Source of the DNA: Rhodanobacteraceae bacterium
GTDB taxonomy: Bacteria > Pseudomonadota > Gammaproteobacteria > Xanthomonadales > Rhodanobacteraceae
Reading direction: 5' to 3'
Assembly: GCA_025924775.1 (NCBI GenBank)
Contig: JAICHS010000002.1
Coordinates: forward strand, 1-43,653
DNA: 43,653 bases
A program made the position numbers and the translations under genes. Below the pieces are notes generated by a model. The model was given only the letters and a program-made list of their open reading frames with translations, was not told where the DNA came from and ran no database searches. Below are positions 1-9,508 of the stretch, in pieces (position 1 is the first letter of the stretch; the number at the start of each line of letters is the position of its first letter).

Positions 1-233
1 AAGAGCAAGCGGCGTGCCAGCCAGTGTAACGTGTCGAGTCAATGGGTTAGATCGCCAGACACGTTGCATGGCACAGATTCGGTGCAATCGTTGCACGCAA
101 ACGGTGATTTAAGTGCCGTCCCGGAGCGTGCGAGGCAAGGCAGCGCGTTGGCGCACCGGCCGACATCGCGGGGGCCGGGCGACGCAGCGATCCGCAAGCC
201 CCGCGCCGGCCGGGCCGTCGCGGGGACGCGCAA

Positions 234-572
234 TCACGCCAGCTTGGCGCCCAGCGGCACCGGCTGGTCGGGCACGCACAGCGCGACGTCGCCGTTGGCG
301 TCGTGGAAACCGGTGACCAGGCATTCGCTCATCAACGGGCCGATCTGCTTCTTCGGAAAGTTGACCACGCCCACGACCAGCTTGCCGACCAGTTCCTCGG
401 GACGGTACAGCCGGGTGATCTGCGCGCTTGATTTGCGGACGCCGATTTCCGCACCGAAGTCCACCTGCAGCACGTAGGCGGGCTTGCGCGCTTCGGCGAA
501 CACGCGCGCGTCAATGATGCGCCCCACGCGCAGTTCCACCCGGGTGAAGTCGTCCCAGCCGATCAATTCCAT
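234..572 (-). CDS. csaA: CsaA-like tRNA-binding domain protein
   Basis: 112 aa from internal ATG (CAT at 570-572): MELIGWDDFTRVELRVGRIIDARVF...KSSAQITRLYRPEELVGKLVVGVVNFPKKQIG...PDQPVPLGAKLA; matches CsaA/Trbp111 family motifs from memory. Confidence 0.88.
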   Translation of the reverse strand: MELIGWDDFTRVELRVGRIIDARVFAEARKPAYVLQVDFGAEIGVRKSSAQITRLYRPEELVGKLVVGVVNFPKKQIGPLMSECLVTGFHDANGDVALCVPDQPVPLGAKLA

Positions 573-603
573 GCAACGCCTCCGTACGGGCATACTAGCT
601 GCC

Positions 604-1731
604 ATGCGCGAGGGGCACGAAATGCGGGCGGCGAAGTCGACGTGGCGCGAGGAATGGCCGCTGCCGGTCGCGCTGGCCACCCTGTTCGCGGGCTGGTGGC
701 TGAAGCCCGTATTTGCAACGGTTGATGCCGCCAATCTCGCGATCGGCGTCGCGTTCATCGCCTTTTTCACCGGCGCGCTGCTCGCGGCCATCCTGGCGAC
801 CCGGCACGCCGAACACCTCGCCGAGCGTTTCGGCGAGCCCTACGGCACGCTGATGTTGACGTTGTCCGCGATCTCGCTGGAGATCGCGACGGTCGTCACC
901 GTGATGCTGCACAACGCCGACAATCCCGCGTTCGGACGCGACACCATGTTTTCGGTGGTGATGATCGTCCTGAACGGCGTCATCGGCATCGCGCTGCTGG
1001 TGGGCGGCCTGCGCCACCACGAGCAGACCTACAACTTGCGCGGCGCCAAGGCCTACCTGAGCCTTTTGATCCCGCTGGCGACGCTGGCGCTGATCTGGCC
1101 GGATTTCACCATCACCACCGGCGAGGGCACGTTCTCGCTGGTCCAGAAGGTGTTCCTGCTGGTGATGTCCCTGCTGATGTACGCGGCGTTCATGGTGATC
1201 CAGACGCGCACCCACACCAGCTTCTTCGTCGCGGAAGGCGAGGCGATGCAACAGGCGCCCGCGCATCCCGAATCGACCCGCGGCTGGCCGTTCCACGCGA
1301 TCCTGCTGGTCGTGTACCTGGTGCTGGTGGTGCTGTTGGCCAAGCTGTTCGCGTTGCCGCTGGAAGCCAGCGTCGCACGGCTCGGGTTGCCGGCCGCACT
1401 CGCGGGCTTCGCGGTGGCGGTGCTGGTGCTGGCGCCGGAAGGCATCGCCGCGATCCGCGCAGCGCGTTACAACCAGATGCAGCGCGCGATGAACATCGGG
1501 CTGGGCACCGCGCTTTCGACGATCGCGCTGACCGTGCCGGCGATTTTGCTGATCGACCTGTTCCTTGGGCGCACGGCGGTGCTGGGCCTTTCGCCCGCCA
1601 ACATGATGATGCTGGTGCTGACCTTCGGCGTGTCGATCCTGACGCTGGGCAGTGGGCGCACCAACGCGATGCAGGGGCTGGTGCACCTGTTGCTGTTCCT
1701 TGCCTACTTCGTGCTGTTCTTTTCGCCGTGA
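604..1731 (+). CDS. chaA: Calcium/sodium:proton antiporter, ChaA-like
   Basis: ORF 484..1731 with likely start MREGHEMRAAKSTW; multiple TM helices and CaCA-type repeats (GEPYGTLMLTLSAISLEIATVVTVML; VLAPEGIAAIRAA). Confidence 0.82.
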   Translation: MREGHEMRAAKSTWREEWPLPVALATLFAGWWLKPVFATVDAANLAIGVAFIAFFTGALLAAILATRHAEHLAERFGEPYGTLMLTLSAISLEIATVVTVMLHNADNPAFGRDTMFSVVMIVLNGVIGIALLVGGLRHHEQTYNLRGAKAYLSLLIPLATLALIWPDFTITTGEGTFSLVQKVFLLVMSLLMYAAFMVIQTRTHTSFFVAEGEAMQQAPAHPESTRGWPFHAILLVVYLVLVVLLAKLFALPLEASVARLGLPAALAGFAVAVLVLAPEGIAAIRAARYNQMQRAMNIGLGTALSTIALTVPAILLIDLFLGRTAVLGLSPANMMMLVLTFGVSILTLGSGRTNAMQGLVHLLLFLAYFVLFFSP

Positions 1732-1750
1732 CCCGGCGCGGTGGAAACCG

Positions 1751-2173
1751 ATGATGGCCCTCTGGCTGAAAGCCTTCCACATCATTGGCGTGGTCACCTG
1801 GTTCGCCGGGTTGTTCTACCTGCCGCGATTGTTCGTGTACCACGCGGAGGCCACCGAGCCCGCGGTCCGCGAGCGGCTGCAGACCATGGAGCGCCGCCTG
1901 CTGGTGATGACCCACATCGGCGGCGCGCTCGCGCTTGCGTTCGGCATCGCCACGCTGGCGGCCGAACCGTTCTACCTCAAGGCCGGCTGGCTGCACGTGA
2001 AGCTGGCGCTGGTGTTGTTGCTGGTGCTCTACCACGGCCTACTGGTGAAGCTGGTACGTGATTTCGCGCACGATCGTTGCGGCTGGTCGTCGCGGGCGCT
2101 GCGCGGATTCAACGAGATACCCAGCGTGCTGCTGCTGGCGATCGTGATCCTGGCCGTAGTCAAACCATTTTGA
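1751..2173 (+). CDS. hemJ: HemJ-like/CopD-type membrane protein (protoporphyrinogen oxidase family)
   Basis: MMALWLKAFHIIGVVTWFAGLFYLPRLFVYHAEA... characteristic N-terminus; 4 TM. Confidence 0.82.
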   Translation: MMALWLKAFHIIGVVTWFAGLFYLPRLFVYHAEATEPAVRERLQTMERRLLVMTHIGGALALAFGIATLAAEPFYLKAGWLHVKLALVLLLVLYHGLLVKLVRDFAHDRCGWSSRALRGFNEIPSVLLLAIVILAVVKPF

Positions 2174-2185
2174 ACGCGATTGATT

Positions 2186-2216
2186 CGTGGCCGCCGCTGC
2201 ACGGCGCGGCGGTTCG
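2186..2216. terminator. Possible hairpin after hemJ-like gene
   Basis: gtggCCGCCGCtgcacgGCGCGGCGGttcgcc GC-rich inverted repeat 3' of stop; no clear T-tract. Confidence 0.35.
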
Positions 2217-2376
2217 CCGGCCTGCACCAATCGCCGCGCCCACGCTGCGGTGTGACGGCAGGCAACCGCCCGGATGTACCCTGATTTTCCGCAACGGCTG
2301 CTGCGAGCAAACGCTGGTCTGGACACTCCTGCGCCACGCCGGCTTGCTATAGTTTTGTCCGAGCGGGGGAATCATC

Positions 2377-4917
2377 TTGATGACATCGCAATCACCCAAG
2401 CAGGATCCGGGGCCGGAGCTGCAGGAGGCCTTTCGCCGGCACCTGCCGCAGCGCCTGCGCACGTTGTTGCGGCGCACCCGGGCGCAGTGCCGGGGTGGCT
2501 GGGACTGCAACGTGTTGCGCGCGCTGCACGGCGAGATCGCGATGCTGGCCGGGGCTTGCGGCCGCCATGGCATGCTGGAAACCGGCGAGCGCCTGCTGGC
2601 GCTGGAGTCGGCGCTGGCGCTGCCGATGGCCAGGCACGACGTGCCCGACGCGGTCACTTCCGCCCGCATTGACAGCTTGCTGGACAGTTTGCGCCCGCAT
2701 TTGCAGGACGCCGCGCCGGGTTTGGCACCGGTGGGGCGGGGACTGGGGGTGACGCCAGTGGGCGCGCACGATCCATTCCCGCGTTGCGAGGTGCCGCCGG
2801 ACCGCTACTGGCTGCGGCTTGGCATCGCCGACATCCCCGGAGCCGCCACGGGTGCGGCCAACCAGTCCGAGCCGGTGGCTGCGGACCCACCCGCGCCGGT
2901 GGATGCGCCGCACGGTCCATGCGTGCGCATCGTCAACGACGACGATCCCGTGGTCACCCAATTGCTGTTGCGGCTGGAGCAGCAAGGTTGCGACGTGGCG
3001 TTGGTCGAGCGCATCGACGATCTGGCCGAACTGCTGCCGCGCACGCCGCCCGACCTCGCCATCGTGGTTGCGGATGCGCACACCGTGCTCGCTGCGTTGG
3101 CCGCGGCGTTGCAGGCTGCCCGGCACGATCCGGCGCGGCAGCGCACGCGCCTGTTGATGCTGCTGCAAGGGGCCACCGTCGAATTGCAGTTGCGCGCACT
3201 GCGCGCCGGGGCTGATCGTTGCGTTGCGCTGCCGGCCACGCCGGAGGACGTGGTCCGCGCGGCACTGGAGCTGGCCAGCGTGGAGCACGCGAGCGCGTTT
3301 CGGGTCCTGATCGTCGATGACGACGCGGCGCAGGCGTTGTTCGCGCAGGCCATTCTGCGCCACGCCGGCATGGAAACCCTGATCCTGGGCGAGTCGCTGG
3401 CGGTGCTGGACGAGCTGGACCGGTTCCGGCCCGACCTGTTGCTGCTGGACCTCAACATGCCCGATTGCGACGGCTTCGAGCTGACCGCGTTGATCCGCGA
3501 GCGCGACGGCTACCTCAACACGCCGATCGTGTTCCTGTCGGGCGACCAGGACGAAGAGCGCCAATTTGCCGCGCTGGACGCCGGTGGCGACGACTTCCTG
3601 ATCAAGCCGATTCGGCCCATGCACCTGGTTGCCGCGGTGACCAACCGCGTGCGGCGCGCGCGGCTGGCGGCTGCGCGCATGCGGCAGCGGCGCCGGCGCG
3701 ATGCCGGCACTGGCCTCAACGAGCGCGCGCAGGTGCTGGATGCCGTGTCCGAGCACCTTGCCGCCAGCGGCAGCCGGGCGGCGCCAGGTGGCTTGCTCGC
3801 GGTCGAAGTGGACGATGCCCCCGCCTTGCGCGGCTACCTCGGCCTGGCGGCGTTCGACCAGTTGCTCGGTCAGGTCGGCGCTTTCATCGCGGGCCACGTA
3901 CGCGCGGGCTGCATGACCGCGCGCCATGGCAACTCGGGGTATCTGGTGTTTGCCCCCACCCACGACGAAGCCGGACTGGCGACGCTGGCGGGTGAGCTGC
4001 TCGAGGCCGCGCGGGAATCACGCTTTGGCGCGCAGGCGTCCGCGGTACGCCTGGTGTGTGCCGTGTGCGCGTTCGACGCGTCCAGCAGCGAAACGGCGCA
4101 GGCGCTGGCGGCGGTGGAACGCACCCTGGCCTGGGCGCGGACACACCCCGAGCAGGTTGCGCTCCATTCGCGGCTGGGCGCGGATCCCGACTCGATCACC
4201 CAGCGCCTAGCCACGGCGCTGGCCACCGAGTCCTTCGGGCTGGCCTTCCAGCCGGTCATTCCGATCCACGGCGCGGCCGATCCGCAGTACCAGGCACTGC
4301 TGCGCCTGCGCACCGGTACCCGCGAATACGTGGCCGCCGAGCTGGTGCCCGTGGCCGTCCGCACCGGGACGATCGCCGCCATCGATGCGTGGGTGGTGCG
4401 GCGTTGTGCCGCGATCCTGGCCGAGCGCCGGCGCGAGGGTGATCCGGTGCACCTGTTCGCCAGCCAGTCGCTGACCGGCTGGCGCGACGCCGGACGGGTG
4501 GCTGAACTGCGCGCGGCGCTGGCGGAAGCGGGCGTCCAGGCCGATTCGCTGGTGCTGGAATTCCAGGCCGAGGAGGTGCGCCACGACATGCGCACGCTGA
4601 TCGGGCTGGCGCCGGCCTTGCGCGCCGCCGACGTGCGCCTGTCGCTGGCCGGGGCGGACGCCGACGCGGTTGCGGCGGGCTGGATCGAGCACCTGCCGCT
4701 GGACTACGTGAAACTGGCGGCCGCGCTCGATCCTGCAGTTGCAGCGAGCGTGGTGGACGCCGCGCATGCGCGTGGCCTGCGGGTGGTGGCGCCGTGCGTG
4801 GAAACGCTGGCGCAGGTCGAGCGCCTGCGGGAAATCCGCGTCGACCTTTTGCAGGGCAATTACTTCCGTCCGCCCGCGCGTGAGCTGGGCGCCGCGCTAC
4901 CACCGGCGGAGGCCTGA
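2377..4917 (+). CDS. Multi-domain response-regulator protein: Hpt-like / pseudo-REC / REC / degenerate GGDEF / degenerate EAL
   Basis: 846 aa. Canonical REC FRVLIVDDD...LLLLDLNMPDCDG...VFLSGD...FLIKPIRP; upstream pseudo-REC VRIVNDDDP...DLAIVVADAH...CVALPATP; C-terminal EAL-like fold FQPVIPIH...YQALLRLR...LVLEFQAEE...LDYVKL...LLQGNYFRPP with missing catalytic residues. Confidence 0.85.
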   Translation: MMTSQSPKQDPGPELQEAFRRHLPQRLRTLLRRTRAQCRGGWDCNVLRALHGEIAMLAGACGRHGMLETGERLLALESALALPMARHDVPDAVTSARIDSLLDSLRPHLQDAAPGLAPVGRGLGVTPVGAHDPFPRCEVPPDRYWLRLGIADIPGAATGAANQSEPVAADPPAPVDAPHGPCVRIVNDDDPVVTQLLLRLEQQGCDVALVERIDDLAELLPRTPPDLAIVVADAHTVLAALAAALQAARHDPARQRTRLLMLLQGATVELQLRALRAGADRCVALPATPEDVVRAALELASVEHASAFRVLIVDDDAAQALFAQAILRHAGMETLILGESLAVLDELDRFRPDLLLLDLNMPDCDGFELTALIRERDGYLNTPIVFLSGDQDEERQFAALDAGGDDFLIKPIRPMHLVAAVTNRVRRARLAAARMRQRRRRDAGTGLNERAQVLDAVSEHLAASGSRAAPGGLLAVEVDDAPALRGYLGLAAFDQLLGQVGAFIAGHVRAGCMTARHGNSGYLVFAPTHDEAGLATLAGELLEAARESRFGAQASAVRLVCAVCAFDASSSETAQALAAVERTLAWARTHPEQVALHSRLGADPDSITQRLATALATESFGLAFQPVIPIHGAADPQYQALLRLRTGTREYVAAELVPVAVRTGTIAAIDAWVVRRCAAILAERRREGDPVHLFASQSLTGWRDAGRVAELRAALAEAGVQADSLVLEFQAEEVRHDMRTLIGLAPALRAADVRLSLAGADADAVAAGWIEHLPLDYVKLAAALDPAVAASVVDAAHARGLRVVAPCVETLAQVERLREIRVDLLQGNYFRPPARELGAALPPAEA

Positions 4918-4919
4918 CC

Positions 4920-7235
4920 TTGGCCACGCCGCGTTCCGGATTGCTTGCCGCCTGGCCCCGCTGGGTTGCCAGCGCCGCGCTGGTGACGGCCGGCGCATTG
5001 GGCGTGCTGTGGGTGCCGGCGCCCCAGGTGTTCGCGGTGTGGCTGGCGTTGGGGGTGGCGCTGGTGTGCGTATGGGTCGTGCGCGGGGCGCCTTCGGCCG
5101 AGTCCGAGCGCGTCAACATGGCGCCGCAGGTGCCCGACCCGGTCGATGTCGCGATGCGCACGCGGCTGGCATCGGCACAATCGGAACTGTCCTCGCTGCG
5201 CGGGGTGCAGCGCGAGTTGCTGGCGGCCAAGCAGGGTGCGGAGGCCGCGATGCTGGCCAAGAGCGAATTCCTGGCCAGCATGAGCCACGAGATCCGCACG
5301 CCGTTGAACGGCATCCTGCCGCTGCTCGACATCGTGCTGGGCACCGACCTGTCGCCGGTGCAGCGCGAATACCTGGTGACGGCCAATGCCTCCGCCAAGG
5401 AATTGCTGCGCATCGTCGACGACATCCTCGACTACTCGAAGGCCGAGGCCGGCAAGCTCGTCATCGAGTCGGTCAGCATCAACATCCGCGACCTGGTGGA
5501 CAGCGTCAAGCGGCTGCTGGAAAAGCCCGCCGAAGCCAAGGGCCTGGCCATGCGCGCGGTGGTGGACGCCGATGTGCGGCCGGTGGTGCGCGGCGATCCG
5601 ATGCGGGTGCGCCAGATCCTCACCAACCTGATGAGCAACGCCATCAAGTTCACCCAGCGCGGCGGCGTGTCGGTGCGGGTCAGCAAGCGCAACGACACCG
5701 AAACGCAGCACGAGCTGCTGTTCGCGGTGCGCGATACCGGCATCGGTCTTGCGGCCGATGCGGCGGCGCGGCTGTTCCAGCCGTTCACGCAAGCGGACGC
5801 GTCGGTGACGCGGCGCTATGGCGGCACTGGCCTCGGGCTGACCATCTGCAAAAAGCTTGTGGACCTGATGGGCGGCCGCATCGGGGTGCGCTCCGAGCCG
5901 GGCCGCGGCTCGGTGTTCTGGTTCACGGTGCCGTTTGAAAAGGCGCCCGGCGACATCGCGGGCGGGCACCGCGGTCTGGCGGGTGCGCGGACCCTGCTGG
6001 TGGCCAGCCCGCAGCGCGCGCAGGCCATCATGCCGGTGCTGGCGACGCTGGAACTCGATATCACGCACATGGCCGACGCGGCGGCTGCGCTGGCGCGCGT
6101 GCGCCAGGCCGCGCCGCTGGGGGACAGTTTCAACTACGAGTTGCTGGTGGTGGATGCCACCAGCGCGATCGGAGACGCGTCTGCATTGCTGCAAGGCGTG
6201 CTGCACGACCATCAACTGGACAAGCTGCGGCTGCTGGCGCTGGGGCTTGCCGCTGCACCTGCTGCGCGGGTCCATGCCACCGCCGCGCGCGTGGATGACG
6301 CGGTCCTGCGCCAGACCGTGCGCAACGCGTTTGGCCTGGGGCCTCCGGTGCGCACGCAGCCCGTGTTGGCGGCGCCGCTCATGCCGCCCATCGAGGAAGT
6401 CGACACCAGGCAGCCGCTGGCCGGCCGGGTACTGCTGGTCGAAGACCATCCAGTCAACCAGAAGGTCGCGCAAAAACTGCTGGAGCGCCTGGGCTTGACC
6501 GTGGAAGTTGCCGACAACGGCGAAATCGCGCTCGACAAGCTGCGCCAGCAGGACTACGCGATGGTGCTGATGGACTGCCAGATGCCGGTGCTCGACGGCT
6601 ACAGCGCGACCCGACGGCTGCGCGAAATCGAGAGTGCGCAAGGTGGGCCGCGCATGCCGGTCATCGCCATGACCGCGCATGCGATGTCGGGCGATCGCGA
6701 ACGCTGCCTGCAGGCGGGGATGGACGATTACCTGTCCAAGCCGCTGGACCGCCAGCTGTTGGCACAGACCTTGGCACGCTGGATGCAGCGTTCTCCGCAC
6801 GCCGCCGCGGCGGCTCCCGCGGCGCCCACCACGCCTGCCACCACCACCACTACCGCCACTACCGCTGCCCCTGCCATGACCACACCGCCGCCCCCGGACA
6901 CGCTCGACGCCGCCACGCTGGTTGACCTGGAAGACATCATGGGCGACGAACTGGTCACGCTGGTCGATGCCTACCTGAGCGATGGCGATACGCGCATGCA
7001 GAACCTGCACGAAGCCGCCGCGCGGGGCGACAGCGTCGAAGTGGGCAAGCTTGCACACTCGCTGAAATCATCCAGCGCCAACCTGGGCGCGATGCCGTTG
7101 TCCACGCGTGCACGCCAGGTCGAAGAAGCCGCGCGCAACGGCACGCTGGCCAATCCCGCCGACAGCGTGGCCGCACTCGAGAAGTTGTATGCCAACGCCG
7201 CGGCGGCGCTGCGGCAGCGCTACAACCGGACGTAA
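4920..7235 (+). CDS. Hybrid sensor histidine kinase (2 TM, HisKA, HATPase_c, pseudo-REC, REC, Hpt)
   Basis: TTG start 2 nt after the upstream stop; [16 protein letters not shown]-box; [54 protein letters not shown]...[11 protein letters not shown]...YLSKPL; Hpt [14 protein letters not shown]. Confidence 0.92.
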   Translation: MATPRSGLLAAWPRWVASAALVTAGALGVLWVPAPQVFAVWLALGVALVCVWVVRGAPSAESERVNMAPQVPDPVDVAMRTRLASAQSELSSLRGVQRELLAAKQGAEAAMLAKSEFLASMSHEIRTPLNGILPLLDIVLGTDLSPVQREYLVTANASAKELLRIVDDILDYSKAEAGKLVIESVSINIRDLVDSVKRLLEKPAEAKGLAMRAVVDADVRPVVRGDPMRVRQILTNLMSNAIKFTQRGGVSVRVSKRNDTETQHELLFAVRDTGIGLAADAAARLFQPFTQADASVTRRYGGTGLGLTICKKLVDLMGGRIGVRSEPGRGSVFWFTVPFEKAPGDIAGGHRGLAGARTLLVASPQRAQAIMPVLATLELDITHMADAAAALARVRQAAPLGDSFNYELLVVDATSAIGDASALLQGVLHDHQLDKLRLLALGLAAAPAARVHATAARVDDAVLRQTVRNAFGLGPPVRTQPVLAAPLMPPIEEVDTRQPLAGRVLLVEDHPVNQKVAQKLLERLGLTVEVADNGEIALDKLRQQDYAMVLMDCQMPVLDGYSATRRLREIESAQGGPRMPVIAMTAHAMSGDRERCLQAGMDDYLSKPLDRQLLAQTLARWMQRSPHAAAAAPAAPTTPATTTTTATTAAPAMTTPPPPDTLDAATLVDLEDIMGDELVTLVDAYLSDGDTRMQNLHEAAARGDSVEVGKLAHSLKSSSANLGAMPLSTRARQVEEAARNGTLANPADSVAALEKLYANAAAALRQRYNRT

Positions 7236-7294
7236 GCGTTTCGCGCGCTTCGCGCGCGATCGCGCGCCCATGAAAAGCCCCACAACGCGCGGTT

Positions 7295-7318
7295 CGTAGG
7301 GCCAGCCTGCTGGCGACC
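7295..7318. repeat. REP-like element
   Basis: GTAGGGCCAGCCTGCTGGCGACCC resembles the GTAGGAGCG-n-C(G)CGACC REP form also seen at 35407-35430. Confidence 0.5.
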
Positions 7319-7453
7319 CGCATCCTCGCAGCCGGTTCATTCATGGCCCGCTTTCGCAGGGCCGGTGACAACCCGCCGGTTATGCAGCACCTGACGGGAC
7401 GCACGGCACGGCTCCCCCGTGCGTTGCAACCGCGCGCTCAAGGGCGGACGGCT

Positions 7454-7972
7454 TCACTCCGCTTGGGCAAAGCGCACGGCTTCGGAGGGCAGCGACCGCA
7501 CGCGGCCTGCCTGCGCCCGAAAATTCCGCAAGATCCGGTTGTGGTGACGCACGATTTGTTCGCCGGAGAGGTATTCATGGTCGACCGTTGTGTGTGCGTC
7601 GCTTGCCAGTTGCACGTCGTAGCCAAGTGACGCAGCCCGCCGGCAGGTGGTGTCGACGCAGTAGTCGGTCTGCATGCCGCACACCACGAGCCGCGTGATG
7701 GCCCGCTCGCGCAGCAGCGCATGCAGCTCCGTCCCGAGGAAGGCGTCGCAGTAGTCCTTGTCGACGTGCAGATCGGCTGGCAGTTGCGGAAGGCTTGCAT
7801 CCAGCGTTCCGTCCGGCTCCACGCGCCGGTCGCGGATGTATACCACCGTGGCACCCGACTGCCTTGCGTTTGCGATCAGGCGCTTGACGCTGTCAAGGAA
7901 CCCCTGTGCGTTCCAGGGACCCTCATCCAGCAGGCTGCGCTGGACATCGATGATCAACAGGGCGGTTGCCAT
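7454..7972 (-). CDS. Isochorismatase-like cysteine hydrolase
   Basis: MATALLIIDVQRSLLDEG...VVYIRDRR...HVDKDYCDAFLGTEL...VVCGMQTDYCVDTTCRRA; D-K-C triad present. Confidence 0.88.
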   Translation of the reverse strand: MATALLIIDVQRSLLDEGPWNAQGFLDSVKRLIANARQSGATVVYIRDRRVEPDGTLDASLPQLPADLHVDKDYCDAFLGTELHALLRERAITRLVVCGMQTDYCVDTTCRRAASLGYDVQLASDAHTTVDHEYLSGEQIVRHHNRILRNFRAQAGRVRSLPSEAVRFAQAE

Positions 7973-7992
7973 GGCGGCTCCTGAGGGCGAAT

Positions 7993-8463
7993 TCAGCTGC
8001 GGATATGCGCCTGCAGGTAGTTCTCGAGGCCGACCTGCCCGATCAGGCCAAGCTGGGTTTCCAGCCAGTCGACGTGTTCTTCTTCCGAACGCATGATGTC
8101 GGCAAATAGGTCGCGGCTGGGGAAGTCGGAAATCTTCTCGCAATACGCGATCGCGGCTTGCAGGTCGGGCAGCGCGGCGCGCTCCAGCTTCAGGTCGCAC
8201 TCGATGCATTCCCTGGGCGTCTGGCCGACCAGCAGCTTGCCGAGCTTCTGCAGGTTGGGTAGTCCTTCCAGGAACAGGATGCGCTCGATCAGGCGATCGG
8301 CGTGTTTCATCTCGTCGATCGATTCGCCACGCTCGTGCTCGGCCAGTTCCTTGTAGCCCCAGTTGGCGTACATCCGGTGGTGCAGAAAGTACTGGTTGAT
8401 CGCAATCAGTTCGTTGCCCAGTGCCTTGTTGAGGTGCTCGATGGCCTTGGTATCGCCCTTCAT
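7993..8463 (-). CDS. bfr: Bacterioferritin
   Basis: 156 aa [74 protein letters not shown]... Confidence 0.96.
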   Translation of the reverse strand: MKGDTKAIEHLNKALGNELIAINQYFLHHRMYANWGYKELAEHERGESIDEMKHADRLIERILFLEGLPNLQKLGKLLVGQTPRECIECDLKLERAALPDLQAAIAYCEKISDFPSRDLFADIMRSEEEHVDWLETQLGLIGQVGLENYLQAHIRS

Positions 8464-8590
8464 GACCGGACTCCTTGCGGGAAGGCGCGCAGAGCGCACG
8501 CGACAAGCCCGGACTATACCGCCCGGGGCGGAGGCATGACGGAGTGATTATCGATTGCAGGCAAATCGCCGCGGGGCGCTCGGCGACACC

Positions 8591-8791
8591 TCAGGCAGCG
8601 ACGGGCAACGCCGCGGCACGCCGCTCGGACTCGACCGAGGCATCCACCAGTTCGCGGGCTTCGGCCTCGCAGCAGCCGCAGCAGGTGGTGCAGCCGGTGC
8701 GCGCCTGCACGTCCTCAAACGTGTGGGCGCCGCCGGCGATGGCGCGGCGGATGTCATGGTCGGAAACGGCTTGGCAGACGCAAACGTACAT
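8591..8791 (-). CDS. bfd: Bacterioferritin-associated ferredoxin
   Basis: 66 aa MYVCVCQAVSDHDIRRAIAGGAHTFEDVQARTGCTTCCGCCEAEARELVD; 2Fe-2S BFD cysteine pattern. Confidence 0.93.
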   Translation of the reverse strand: MYVCVCQAVSDHDIRRAIAGGAHTFEDVQARTGCTTCCGCCEAEARELVDASVESERRAAALPVAA

Positions 8792-8819
8792 GGCGAATCC
8801 TCTGTGCGCGCCATTGGAA

Positions 8820-8842
8820 TACGAATGCGAATGATTGTCAAG
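8820..8842 (-). promoter_or_regulatory. Putative Fur box upstream of bfd
   Basis: aatacGAATGCGAATGATTGTCAag resembles the gammaproteobacterial GCGAATGATTnTCA Fur half-site organisation; about 30 nt upstream of bfd ATG. Confidence 0.6.
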
Positions 8843-9353
8843 TAGCTTTGCGGAATCCCACGCCGATCTCGACCGAGCACGCGGTTTCGACCAGTGGCGC
8901 GAAGTAGCGCAGGGCGCGCTTGTACACCTCGCGCTTGAAGTCCACCACGTGTTCGGCGGGGTACCAGAAGTCGACCCAGCGCCAGACGTCGAATTCCGGC
9001 GTCGTGTGGCGGTCCAGCCGGAACGCACCATCTTCGTCCAGCATCCGGAGCAGAAACCACACTTGTTTCTGGCCGATGCAGGTGGGGCGCTGGCCGCGCC
9101 GAACATAGCGTGGCGGCAGCCGATAGCGCAGCCAGCCGTGGGTCGATCCGAGGATTTCGACCTGGTCCCCGCGCAGCCCGGTTTCTTCCTCGAGCTCGCG
9201 GTACATCGCCTCGTCCGGGGTTTCGTCCGTGTTCATGCCGCCCTGCGGAAACTGCCAGCCGTCGCGCTGTACGCGTCGCGCCCAGAACACCTGGCCACTC
9301 GCGTTCAACAGCACGATGCCTACATTCAGGCGGTAGCCGTCCACGTCGATCAT
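8838..9353 (-). CDS. rppH: RNA pyrophosphohydrolase (Nudix)
   Basis: [60 protein letters not shown] Nudix box; RppH-typical N-terminus. Confidence 0.95.
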   Translation of the reverse strand: MIDVDGYRLNVGIVLLNASGQVFWARRVQRDGWQFPQGGMNTDETPDEAMYRELEEETGLRGDQVEILGSTHGWLRYRLPPRYVRRGQRPTCIGQKQVWFLLRMLDEDGAFRLDRHTTPEFDVWRWVDFWYPAEHVVDFKREVYKRALRYFAPLVETACSVEIGVGFRKAT

Positions 9354-9508
9354 GGGCTGGATTCAAGCACAGCTCGCGAACCCTCGGCAAGCCCGTGGCG
9401 GGTTCCACAACGTGAACGACGGCGGGTTTTGACGGTCTTACGCCGTTGGCGGGGTTGCACGTGCCGGGATGGCTCGTTATAAGCGACCGGTTCATCTTTG
9501 CAAAGCGC

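Noticed and set aside
31-477. 148-aa plus-strand ORF at window start
   Set aside because: Overlaps csaA-like gene antisense; no domain; compositionally shadow-like
4860-7058. 732-aa minus-strand ORF opposite the hybrid kinase
   Set aside because: Shadow ORF; His/Arg/Gln-rich with no domain, fully overlapped by the convincing kinase
7240-7262. GCGCGCTTCGCGCGCGATCGCGCGC GC-rich palindromic stretch after the kinase
   Set aside because: Could be a terminator, but alternating GC of this kind is common here and there is no T-tract; not specific enough
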